Source: Phycisphaerae bacterium (GTDB taxonomy: Bacteria; Planctomycetota; Phycisphaerae; Sedimentisphaerales; Anaerohalosphaeraceae). Taken from it: a DNA stretch of 41,307 nt. Where the stretch lies: assembly GCA_014859965.1 (NCBI GenBank), contig JACZKQ010000026.1, positions 1 through 41,307 on the forward strand, read 5' to 3'. A program made the translations under genes and the position numbers. This document shows positions 17,104 to 25,011 of this stretch, in pieces (within the stretch, counting starts at the first letter, position 1; the number at the start of each line of letters is the position of its first letter). The notes under the pieces were generated by a model. The model was not told where the DNA came from. It saw only the letters and a program-made list of their open reading frames with translations, and did not search any database.

Positions 17104-18500
17104 CGGTCTTTCGGCACCCGTACTCGGCGGACGAGTTCGTGTACCTTATCCACAACCAGCTTCTCAACCGAAGGTGCAAACGGCCCGGGCAACGGCGTAT
17201 ACAACATCGCGTCGCCGGCTTCGTAGCCGCCTTCCTGCAGGACACGCACCGAAGGCAGGTATCCAAAAACATCGTTGCAATAGCCCGCCACCCAGACAGG
17301 CCGACCGGTTAGTTCCGCCTTTAATCGCAGCGAATAATCAACCACCACCTCGCCGGCCAATGCAATCATGGTCAGGTCCTCGCCAAATTCGATGACCTGA
17401 ACGAGGTAAGGATACGTCGTCCCGATACGACCCGCCTGCTCCAACTCATCCAGAAGCACCTGCGCATGCCCACGTGCATACTTGTTGGACGATTTTAGCT
17501 GCTCTTCGAGCAGCGCCCGGCTGGGGGGCTCGGCGAACTCGAGCGTCACTGTATCGATCGCCGCCCGGATCGGACCGGCAACCGCCACCGCCCGCGGAGT
17601 CAGTGCTGTCTCGACGCCGTTGGCCAATGCGCGGCCATGCTCCCTGCAATACTCCAGCGTGCGGGGCCCGCCGCGAGGGTAGGGGTTTTGATCACCGCCG
17701 CAGCCGGCCATAAACAGGGCCGTAACCCCCGGATGCGCCTGCTCGATATATTCCTGCGCGAAGCCTGCATAGTCGCCGCAGAACTCGTAGAAACTCAATG
17801 TAGTGCAGTGACAGGCATATCCGAAGAGTACCGCCTGCAATTTGCCATCGGGACTATCGACGCGCAGGACGGGAACGTCATGGTCAACCGGGCCGTCAGG
17901 ATTCGGTTGTATCCGGTGGCCTCCTTCCACCCTCCACCGCCGATTCATGGCAAAGCCCGCCCTCGCATGCGAATACGACAGACGGGCCGGAGCCAGCGAC
18001 TCGATTGCTGCGCCCACCACGTGCAGTATTTTCTCATGCAACCCCTCCAGATACTGCTTGCTCTGTCGGGTCTGTTCCGGTGACAGATCGCAAATGGTAT
18101 CTCCATAGATCGAAAATCGTGTCTCGTGCAGCGCCGGGCCGCAATGCGTATGGGAGGCATTCAACAGCAGCCCCTCAGGCGGCAGATTGAAACGGCGGCC
18201 CGATTCCTTCTCCAGCCAGTCACGCGAAGACCGGGACAGACCGAGCAGATCGACCGTGACGATGACCAGGCGAGTCCCTTGGGCGTCTTCTATTGCCAGG
18301 GCCTTTGCATGCAGGTCGTGAACCTTGCCCTCGGACGGTTTGTCCCTCGCGGCGTATCCGGCCATCCACATCGGCTGATCCGGGGTAATGACGGCTGAGG
18401 CGACTCCCACCCTCCAATCCGTTGCAGCATTTTCTCCACAGACGATTTGACTATTGATACAAAGCACCAGGAGCAAAGAAATCAGGACTCTTTTAAACAT
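17100..18500 (-). CDS. exported neutral/alkaline ceramidase-like hydrolase
   Basis: A 466-residue protein with signal peptide (FKRVLISLLLVLCINSQIVCG), related to the N-terminal catalytic domain of neutral ceramidases. Visible marks: GVASAVITPDQPMWMAGYAARD at the start of the mature domain, VTVDLLGLS, NASHTHCGP (H117, H119), GYACHCTTL (H231) and AGCGGDQNPYPRG (265-277). The histidines match the zinc-binding pattern of the family. The frame opens at 18590, but the ATG at 18500 with GGGAGG before it and an immediate signal peptide is the real start. Planctomycete members usually sit among glycan enzymes, as here, so the true substrate may be an acylated or amidated sugar rather than ceramide. 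Confidence 0.85.
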   Translation of the reverse strand: MFKRVLISLLLVLCINSQIVCGENAATDWRVGVASAVITPDQPMWMAGYAARDKPSEGKVHDLHAKALAIEDAQGTRLVIVTVDLLGLSRSSRDWLEKESGRRFNLPPEGLLLNASHTHCGPALHETRFSIYGDTICDLSPEQTRQSKQYLEGLHEKILHVVGAAIESLAPARLSYSHARAGFAMNRRWRVEGGHRIQPNPDGPVDHDVPVLRVDSPDGKLQAVLFGYACHCTTLSFYEFCGDYAGFAQEYIEQAHPGVTALFMAGCGGDQNPYPRGGPRTLEYCREHGRALANGVETALTPRAVAVAGPIRAAIDTVTLEFAEPPSRALLEEQLKSSNKYARGHAQVLLDELEQAGRIGTTYPYLVQVIEFGEDLTMIALAGEVVVDYSLRLKAELTGRPVWVAGYCNDVFGYLPSVRVLQEGGYEAGDAMLYTPLPGPFAPSVEKLVVDKVHELVRRVRVPKDR

Positions 18501-18612
18501 TGCCGCCTCCCGCCAAGAGTGAAAAATGTCTTTGTACACAGTTTCCGGCACATGGACGGATATTATAGATGATCGCACGACGATTCTCAAGACCCTTGCC
18601 GCCGGTTACGCG

Positions 18613-19662
18613 CTATTCGAGCGTCTGCATGACCTTTTTGACGGTGGTCACCGCGCCGGCCGTGTATTCGTCGCTGGCCCCGTAGTAGATGGTGATGTTG
18701 CCCTCTTCGTCGCTGGTCGCGCCGCATGAAAAGACAACATTGCCGTAAAACCCCTTGACCTCGTACTCGGCCTCGGGCTCCATGAGCGGCTCCTGCGGCC
18801 GGGCGACCACCTTCCGGGGATCTTCCAGGTCCAGCAGGGCCGCCGCCAGTGTGTAGCGGTCCATCCAGTCCGAACCGTGGTAGATCACCAGCCACCCTCT
18901 GTCGGTCTTGATCGGCACGCAGCTTCCGCCTGTCTTGCCGTCATGAAAAGTGCCCGGCTGCGGCAGCAGCAGCGGCAGATGCCCGCCCCAGTGAATCAGG
19001 TCCGGCGAAGACGAAATCCATATTCCCCTCGGCCCGATGTAGCGCGGCACCGGCCGCGTCAGCGCCCAGTACAAGCCGCCGATCTTCTCTGGAAACAGCA
19101 CCACGTCGATATTCTCCGGGCAGAAGATCATCCCGAGCCGGCGGTACTCCACAAAATCATCCGTGACCGCCAGCGACGTGCAGATGCCCTTATCGCTGAC
19201 AGACTTGTACGTAATATAATGCCGCCCGTCGATGGGCGTAATGCGCGGGTCTTCCAAACCGAACGTCTCGCTCCATGTTGCCGGAAACATCGCGGGGGCC
19301 GTCGCGACATCGAAATGGATGCCGTCGACGCTCCGGGCAAGGCGCAGATGCGAAATGCTCGTCAGGAACATCATATCATCCACATAAAACGACCGCGAAT
19401 CAGGGATGTCCGTGATGCGCGGATCGTTGTTCTTGACACGGAAGTGGTCGACCCTGCCCGTATCCGGATTGAAAATGGGGGCAACCTGTTCATCTTCCGC
19501 CTTATCCTTAGGCCGCTCAGCGACGCGCAGCAGCAGAAGGGTTTGCCCGCGATACACGATCGCGCCCGGGTTGAACGCACCGACCACCTCGTAGTCCGGC
19601 CGGCTGGCCGGCACATCGACAGGCTTAATCAACGGATTCTCATCGAACCGATCCACGAGCAT
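18613..19662 (-). CDS. GH130-family glycoside phosphorylase/hydrolase
   Basis: A 349-residue five-bladed beta-propeller enzyme of family GH130, which phosphorolyses or hydrolyses beta-mannosides. It has no signal peptide and should act in the cytoplasm. NPGAIVYRG near the start, FGLEDPRITPIDG (with the catalytic-type Asp), the GRH-containing blade that follows and the closing NVVFSCGATSDEEG are family marks. Length is normal. GAGGGGAAGG precedes the ATG. The gene runs divergently from the GH127 gene across about 200 nt. Whether it is a phosphorylase or one of the hydrolytic GH130 members cannot be decided by eye. Confidence 0.88.
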   Translation of the reverse strand: MLVDRFDENPLIKPVDVPASRPDYEVVGAFNPGAIVYRGQTLLLLRVAERPKDKAEDEQVAPIFNPDTGRVDHFRVKNNDPRITDIPDSRSFYVDDMMFLTSISHLRLARSVDGIHFDVATAPAMFPATWSETFGLEDPRITPIDGRHYITYKSVSDKGICTSLAVTDDFVEYRRLGMIFCPENIDVVLFPEKIGGLYWALTRPVPRYIGPRGIWISSSPDLIHWGGHLPLLLPQPGTFHDGKTGGSCVPIKTDRGWLVIYHGSDWMDRYTLAAALLDLEDPRKVVARPQEPLMEPEAEYEVKGFYGNVVFSCGATSDEEGNITIYYGASDEYTAGAVTTVKKVMQTLE

Positions 19663-19864
19663 GCCTTCCCCTCTTCATAATGGAAATTAGCCGTGATTTT
19701 GCAACAGCGTCCTCAGTTGTGTCTATCGGCAATCTGTTCGATCCCGAAAAACGGTTTTTCCTCGAATGTTGCAAAAGGCAAACGGAATGTGTAGTCTATG
19801 GGACCGACGGAGAGCGAAAAATGTGCCCCTCACAATTATTTGGTCGAGTTGACGGAGGTGTTTT

Positions 19865-22366
19865 ATGAAGGTGTTCACCATAGCTTCATTAGGGTTTTCG
19901 ATAATGCTGACAGGCTGCTTAGAGAATTCGGCGACTCAAAAACGTAACACAGAGGGCCAAGAGCGCGTCGCGGCCGTCGAGCGGCCGGACACGACATCTA
20001 AAAACGCTTTTTATGTATCGAATCGCGAGCCCCTGCTGGCGACACCGTTCGTCAAACTGCCCGTGGGCTCGATCCTGCCGAAAGGCTGGCTCCTGCGCCA
20101 ACTCCAACTGCAGGCCGACGGTTGGCATGGCCACCTCACCGAAATCAGCGCTTTCCTGAAGAAAGAAAGGAACGCGTGGCTCAATCCCGACGGCAGCGGC
20201 GACCATGGCTGGGAGGAACCCCCCTACTGGCTGAAAGGCTTCGGCAACTGCGCGTACGTGCTTCAGGACCAGCGGATGCTCGAAGAGACGAAGATCTGGA
20301 TCGAGGCGGCACTGAAGAGTCAGAAGTCGGACGGCTGGTTCGGACCCGACAAGGGTCGAACGGGCGCGGCCACGAACCTTCAGGGTCGCGAAGACCTTTG
20401 GCCGAACATGATCATGCTGTTCTGCCTGCAGGATTACTACGAATACAGCGGCGACGAGCGCGTCATCGCCCTTATGACCAACTATATGCATTATCTCTCA
20501 ACGGTGCCGGAGGACCAGTTCATTGTCGGCTACTGGCCAAAGATGCGCGGCGCCGATCTGCTGTTCAGCGTCTACTGGCTGTACAATCGCACGGGCGACG
20601 CATTCCTGCTCGACCTCGGCCACAAGGTGCACCGCTGCACTGCCGACTGGACGCGCGACATCATCAACTGGCATAACGTCAACATCGGTCAGGCCTTCGG
20701 CGGCCCGACCACTTATTACATGCAATCGAAGGACCCGCTGCACCTGGAGGCCTCGGATCGCAACTGGCGGAAGATTCGCGACATGTACGGGCAGGTGCCG
20801 GGCGGCATGTTCGGCAGCGACGAAAACTGCCGGCCCGGTTACGTCGGCCCGCGACAGGCCGTGGAGACCTGCGGCATGGTCGAGGAGATGCTCTCCGACG
20901 AGACGCTGCTGTGGATCACGGGCAATGGCGTGTGGGCCGACCGCTGCGAGGACGTCGCGTTCAATTCGTTCCCGGCGTCGATGACCGCCGACCTCAAGGC
21001 GCTGCGCTACCTGACCTCGCCCAACATGGTCCTCTCCGACAGCAAGAATAAAGCCCCCGGTCTGCAGAACAGCGGCCCCATGCTCCACTTCAACCCGCAC
21101 ATCCACCGCTGCTGCCAGCACAACGTCGGCCACGGCTGGCCCTATTACGCCCAGCACCTGTGGCTTGCGACGCCGGACAACGGCCTGGCAGCCGTTCTCT
21201 ATTCGGCCTCGGAGGTCCGTGCAAAGGTGGGCGACGGCACGGAAGTAAAGATCACGGAGAACACACAGTATCCGTTTGAGCAGGAACTTGAATTCGTCGT
21301 CAGCACACCCCGAAGCGTCAGATTTCCGCTCTATCTTCGGATTCCCGGATGGTGCAACAGGCCATTCGTTCTGATCAACGGCAAGGCCCAGGGCCGCAAG
21401 GCGCCGCCCCTCTCGTACCTGGTCATAGACCGCCAGTGGTCCGATGGAGACACCGTTAAGCTTATGCTTCCGATGGATGTCTCGGTGAGGACGTGGACAC
21501 AAAACAAGAACAGCGTCTCCGTCGATCGCGGTCCGCTGACGTATTCGCTGAAGATTGACGAAAGGTACGTCCGTCACGGCGGCAACGATAAGTGGCCCGC
21601 ATGGGAGGTCTACCCCGATACGCCGTGGAACTACGGACTCGTTCTCAACGAGAGCGACCCGGCCGCGGACTTTGAGGTATCCAGGAAGCCCTGGCCCGCC
21701 GATGACCAGCCGTTTGAGATCAATGCCGCCCCGATAGCACTCCGGGCGAAAGCGAAGAAGATTCCCAACTGGACGGTGGACCATCTCGGTCTTGTCGGCG
21801 AGGTCCAGCAGAGCCCGGTGAAGTCCGATGAGCCAACCGAGACGGTGACGCTGGTGCCGATGGGCGCTGCCCGGCTCCGCATCTCCGCCTTTCCCACTAT
21901 TGGCGCCGGCCCAGACGCCCGCGAATGGACCGAAGAGCAGCCCCCGGCCGCCGGCATGGCCTCCCACTGCTGGGACTCCGACACCGTGGGCGCCGTAAGT
22001 GACGGCCTGATACCGAAAAACTCCAGCGATGACAGCATCCCTCGATTCACGTGGTGGGATCACCGCGGCACCAAAGAGTGGATACAATACGACCTCAAGG
22101 GCAGGAAAAAGGTCTCCGCCGCCGAGGTCTACTGGTTCGACGATACCGGCGTGGGCCAATGCCGCATACCGGCCTCATGGACGCTGCTCTATAAAGACAG
22201 TGACAAGTGGACCCCGGTCACCAACCCAACTGCCTACGGAACGGAAAAAGACAAATTCAACAAGACAACCTTCGACCCTGTCGAGACAACCATGCTTCGC
22301 ATAGAAGCCCAACTGCAGCCCAACGTCTCCGCGGGCATTCTCGAATGGCGGGTCCAGACTGAGTAG
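19865..22366 (+). CDS. GH127 beta-L-arabinofuranosidase-like lipoprotein
   Basis: An 833-residue lipoprotein: the signal ends in LTGC, so Cys18 would be acylated. The (alpha/alpha)6 barrel (about 60-440) has VETCGMVE (E334, C336) and HRCCQHN (C416, C417). These agree in number and spacing with Glu338, Cys340, Cys417 and Cys418 of Bifidobacterium HypBA1, where they hold zinc and include the cysteine nucleophile. Beta-sandwich domains follow, and the last 130 residues look like a discoidin (F5/8, CBM32-like) domain. GGAGGTG lies 5 nt before the ATG. Likely role: removal of beta-L-arabinofuranose from plant glycans at the cell surface. Its stop is only 8 nt from the stop of the convergent reverse transcriptase gene. 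Confidence 0.88.
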   Translation: MKVFTIASLGFSIMLTGCLENSATQKRNTEGQERVAAVERPDTTSKNAFYVSNREPLLATPFVKLPVGSILPKGWLLRQLQLQADGWHGHLTEISAFLKKERNAWLNPDGSGDHGWEEPPYWLKGFGNCAYVLQDQRMLEETKIWIEAALKSQKSDGWFGPDKGRTGAATNLQGREDLWPNMIMLFCLQDYYEYSGDERVIALMTNYMHYLSTVPEDQFIVGYWPKMRGADLLFSVYWLYNRTGDAFLLDLGHKVHRCTADWTRDIINWHNVNIGQAFGGPTTYYMQSKDPLHLEASDRNWRKIRDMYGQVPGGMFGSDENCRPGYVGPRQAVETCGMVEEMLSDETLLWITGNGVWADRCEDVAFNSFPASMTADLKALRYLTSPNMVLSDSKNKAPGLQNSGPMLHFNPHIHRCCQHNVGHGWPYYAQHLWLATPDNGLAAVLYSASEVRAKVGDGTEVKITENTQYPFEQELEFVVSTPRSVRFPLYLRIPGWCNRPFVLINGKAQGRKAPPLSYLVIDRQWSDGDTVKLMLPMDVSVRTWTQNKNSVSVDRGPLTYSLKIDERYVRHGGNDKWPAWEVYPDTPWNYGLVLNESDPAADFEVSRKPWPADDQPFEINAAPIALRAKAKKIPNWTVDHLGLVGEVQQSPVKSDEPTETVTLVPMGAARLRISAFPTIGAGPDAREWTEEQPPAAGMASHCWDSDTVGAVSDGLIPKNSSDDSIPRFTWWDHRGTKEWIQYDLKGRKKVSAAEVYWFDDTGVGQCRIPASWTLLYKDSDKWTPVTNPTAYGTEKDKFNKTTFDPVETTMLRIEAQLQPNVSAGILEWRVQTE

Positions 22367-22374
22367 CGGATCGG

Positions 22375-23355
22375 TTATTCCTCTGCCTGCAATGCGATCA
22401 TGTGCTCCAGAGCGTCCCAGCCGGCTAACTGTTGAGCGGTCAAGGTGGCCCGCCGGCCGGTGGCGTGGTGGTGCCGCACCGCCCGCAGCCACCGCCGCGT
22501 CCGCCGCGGAAGTGCGACTTTCTCATTGACCACAAGGCCGCAAACCCGCTGCTGCTGATGCCGCCGCCGAATATTCAGTTTCCGCTTGTTGTGAAGTTCA
22601 TACCCGTATTCGCCCAGCACCTTCTTGGTCATCCGAATGGTTGATGTAATCAGCGCATCACCTTCGTCTCGCCTTATGGACTCCAGCGTTTTCGGATTCT
22701 GGTCAAACGCAGGACCGGGTGCAGAAGCATCGAGATCAGGAAACGAAAAGGTCACGTCGTCAGCATACCGCGTGTAGGCCGCTCCGATCTTGCGAGCCCA
22801 GCATGCCAGACGGGTATCCATCTCAATATTCACCAGGTTACTCAATCGTGGGCTTGTCGGAGCTCCCTGGGGAAGCGCGCCGTTGTGCGTACACAAGCGG
22901 ATGAGTAAGTCTGTTGCTTCCTTGCCCCAGCCGATGCCATAGAAGTAGCCCCTGATGCGTTCGGCGGTGGTCATACGGAAGAACGCTATCATGTCCATGC
23001 GGAGGACCGCGTCGGCGCCGACGTGTACGGCGGCATTCGTAACAATGGAATGCCTTTTCTCAAATCCGGTGGCACACGGATGACAACACAGCCGACCCAG
23101 CAGGCGTTTAAGTATCTTCCGCTGCACCGTCTTAAGTTGGCGATTCGGCGCGGTGATCTGGCGTGTGCCGCCCGAACGCTTGCGAATAGCAAACTCGTGA
23201 TAGTCACACGGTGTGCTTTCAAGCTGCTGGACCGACAGTCCTAAACGCCGGGCCAGTTCGTCAGGGCCCAGGCCCGGCTCGGGCGCAACAAGGCGTGGTG
23301 CACGCCGCTCGGGCTCAGAACTGAACAGTCTCTTCAGAAAATCAAAAAATCCCAT
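22375..23355 (-). CDS. retron-type reverse transcriptase
   Basis: A 326-residue RT. It has the KRSGGTRQITAPN entry segment, ATGFEKRHSI, the retron-specific region X motif NAxxH (N107-H111), a first catalytic Asp (D121 in RMDMIAFF), LPQGAPTSPRLSN (161-173), and YADD (197-200). Near the end is VCGLVVNE, the region Y motif that reads VTG in most retrons. No maturase or endonuclease domain follows, so it is not a group II intron RT. LPQGAPTSP instead of the diversity-generating-RT QGxxxSQ type also argues for a retron. GTG 23385 and ATG 23367 are other possible starts; ATG 23355 has AGGG at good spacing. A structured RNA with its own promoter lies directly upstream. Confidence 0.88.
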   Translation of the reverse strand: MGFFDFLKRLFSSEPERRAPRLVAPEPGLGPDELARRLGLSVQQLESTPCDYHEFAIRKRSGGTRQITAPNRQLKTVQRKILKRLLGRLCCHPCATGFEKRHSIVTNAAVHVGADAVLRMDMIAFFRMTTAERIRGYFYGIGWGKEATDLLIRLCTHNGALPQGAPTSPRLSNLVNIEMDTRLACWARKIGAAYTRYADDVTFSFPDLDASAPGPAFDQNPKTLESIRRDEGDALITSTIRMTKKVLGEYGYELHNKRKLNIRRRHQQQRVCGLVVNEKVALPRRTRRWLRAVRHHHATGRRATLTAQQLAGWDALEHMIALQAEE

Positions 23356-23379
23356 TCTCGCCCTCATTAAACAGAAGTT

Positions 23380-23408
23380 GGGCACAGGATTCAGCGTCTC
23401 CTGTGCCC
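23380..23408 (-). terminator. strong hairpin between retron RNA and RT gene
   Basis: A perfect 10-bp stem, GGGCACAGGA with TCCTGTGCCC, has a 9-nt loop. It begins exactly where the a2 repeat of the putative retron RNA ends and is followed on the minus strand by AACTTCTGTTT. It could stop most transcripts after the RNA, leaving readthrough for the RT, or mark the 3' end of the mature RNA. Confidence 0.5.
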
Positions 23409-23520
23409 CGTTGTCTTGCCAAGGATGCGATCCTTGCTTCCAATTCTGAAATGCACACAGCTCAATCTGGCTGACGAATCATCAGCCCGTGCTCTGCATT
23501 TGAGCACCGCCAAGACAACA
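23409..23520 (-). ncRNA. putative compact retron msr-msd RNA
   Basis: Read on the minus strand from 23520. a1, TGTTGTCTTG (23520-23511), pairs with a2, CAAGACAACG (23418-23409): nine Watson-Crick pairs plus one G-U. Inside are hairpin 1, GTGCTC/GAGCAC with a 7-nt loop (23507-23489); one base; hairpin 2, GGCTGA/TCAGCC with a 7-nt loop (23487-23469); a 32-nt linker; and hairpin 3, CAAGGAT/ATCCTTG with a 3-nt loop (23436-23420). The order a1, two msr hairpins, msd hairpin, a2, RT gene is the standard retron order. The template between hairpin 2 and a2 is about 50 nt, near the size of small msDNAs. G23510, just after a1, is the candidate branching guanosine. The RNA is about 112 nt; it is structure-based and not matched to a known family. 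Confidence 0.68.
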
Positions 23521-23526
23521 TAGACT

Positions 23527-23555
23527 ATAATAAGTACGCTCCTGGCCTCTGTCAA
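23527..23555 (-). promoter_or_regulatory. sigma-70 promoter of the retron
   Basis: On the minus strand TTGACA (23555..23550, full consensus) is followed after 17 nt by TATTAT (23532..23527). The expected start, about 7 nt on, falls at 23520, the first base of the a1 repeat. It is the best promoter I see in the window. Confidence 0.75.
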
Positions 23556-23688
23556 ACCTCAAAATGGCACGTTGCGCACCGGCGAACCCGGACACGCCAT
23601 GGCCTGCTTTTTGTTTCAATTCCTGCCTGTTTTGCTTCAATCCTGCCCCTGTTCTGCCGAAGACGTGAGAATGGGCGGAGAATACGAT

Positions 23689-24777
23689 ATGGATCGGAAC
23701 AAGCGAATTGCGGTATTGGCGCCGGTAGCCTGGCGGACGCCGCCTCGGGGGTACGGGGCCTGGGAGACGGTGGCCGGAAACATCGCCGAAGGCCTGGTCG
23801 CCCGCGGCTGGGATGTGACGCTCTTTGCCACGGCCGATTCCAGCACGCAGGGCAAACTTCACGCGGTTATCGAGCGAGGTTACGAAGAGGACCGCGAACA
23901 GGACCCAAAGGTCGTCGAGATACTGCATATCTCCGAGGCGATGGAGCACGCCGGCGAGTTCGACCTGATCCACAACAACTACGACTTCATCCCGCTGGCC
24001 TTTTCAAGGCTGATAACGACGCCCATGCTCACGACCATCCACGGCTTTTCCTCGGACAAAATCCGAACCGTCTATCGCAAGTACAAGCACGACAGCTATT
24101 TTGTCTCCATCAGCGATTCCGACCGCGATCCGGAACTGCCGTATCTCGCCACCGTCTACGACGGCATCGACCTGTCAAACCTGACGTTCCGCCCTGAAGG
24201 CGGCGACAAGCTCGTCTTCCTCGGCCGGATTCACCCGGACAAAGGCGTGCACCTGGCGATCGAGACGGCGAAAAAAGCCGGCATGGATCTGGTCATCGCC
24301 GGAATCATCCAGGATGAGGACTACTTCGACACACTTGTTCGCCCGCACATCGACGGCCGATCGGTAACCTTTATCGGACCTGTAGGCCCGGCGCAGCGCG
24401 ACGCCCTCTTTAAGGAGGCCTTGGCTGTCCTCCACCTGAACGAACTGCCCGAGCGGTTCGGACTGGTTATGGCCGAGGCGATGGGCGCCGGCGTCCCAGT
24501 CATCGCCATGGACCGCGGCTCATGCCGCGAGGTCGTCGCCGACGGCAAAACAGGCTTTCTCGTCACGAATACCGACGAAGCCGCCGCCGCCGTCGCAAAA
24601 ATCCCCACTATCGACCGCGCCGAATGCCGCCGCCGGGTGGAGACCCATTTCTCCATAGACCGCATGGTGATCGCCTATGAAGAAGTCTACGCCACGATAT
24701 TCGCACGGGGTACCACACGCTTCAATTTCCCGGAAACCGATGTCCACGTTGATTCGTGCGGAACTGTTGAAGTCTAA
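23689..24777 (+). CDS. GT4-family glycosyltransferase
   Basis: A 362-residue GT-B fold retaining glycosyltransferase using a nucleotide-sugar donor, probably cytoplasmic. The N-terminal domain begins IAVLAPVAWRTPPRGYGAWE, with the glycine-containing acceptor loop, and holds TTIHGFSS. The C-terminal domain has LVFLGRIHPDKG and the donor-binding signature PERFGLVMAEAMGAGVPVIA with both family glutamates. The frame is open back to 23572. ATG 23689 with GGAG 9 nt upstream is preferred to ATG 23671. It is transcribed divergently from the retron and has no same-strand neighbour, so its pathway is unknown. Confidence 0.85.
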   Translation: MDRNKRIAVLAPVAWRTPPRGYGAWETVAGNIAEGLVARGWDVTLFATADSSTQGKLHAVIERGYEEDREQDPKVVEILHISEAMEHAGEFDLIHNNYDFIPLAFSRLITTPMLTTIHGFSSDKIRTVYRKYKHDSYFVSISDSDRDPELPYLATVYDGIDLSNLTFRPEGGDKLVFLGRIHPDKGVHLAIETAKKAGMDLVIAGIIQDEDYFDTLVRPHIDGRSVTFIGPVGPAQRDALFKEALAVLHLNELPERFGLVMAEAMGAGVPVIAMDRGSCREVVADGKTGFLVTNTDEAAAAVAKIPTIDRAECRRRVETHFSIDRMVIAYEEVYATIFARGTTRFNFPETDVHVDSCGTVEV

Positions 24778-25011
24778 CCCCTGCACTGCCTGTTCTTCAT
24801 CCTTGAATGACCATCCCCTTCTGTCCGGCCCGCTCTGCACCGGCCTCGCTGCCCGCGTGGGCGTCACGATCAATAACGCAAGGAATCGACTGGAATCATT
24901 GGTTCGCGTTACACTCATGACAAGCTCCTGATGCTGTCTGTCCATTCATTGCGGTCTTGCCTTGTTAGAATTGGCTCCATTGACATAGTCGCCTATTCAC
25001 CAACGTGGTCC

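Noticed and set aside
19680-19868. 62-codon plus-strand frame before the GH127 gene
   Set aside because: No ribosome site or family, overlaps the GH127 start, and lies in the divergent promoter region.
20498-22159. 553-codon open frame opposite the GH127 gene
   Set aside because: High-GC shadow of a gene with intact zinc and catalytic motifs; no recognisable protein.
22375-23355. Group II intron or diversity-generating retroelement
   Set aside because: No maturase or endonuclease domain and no domain V-like hairpin downstream. LPQGAPTSP is not the diversity-generating RT form, and no template/variable repeat pair was seen.
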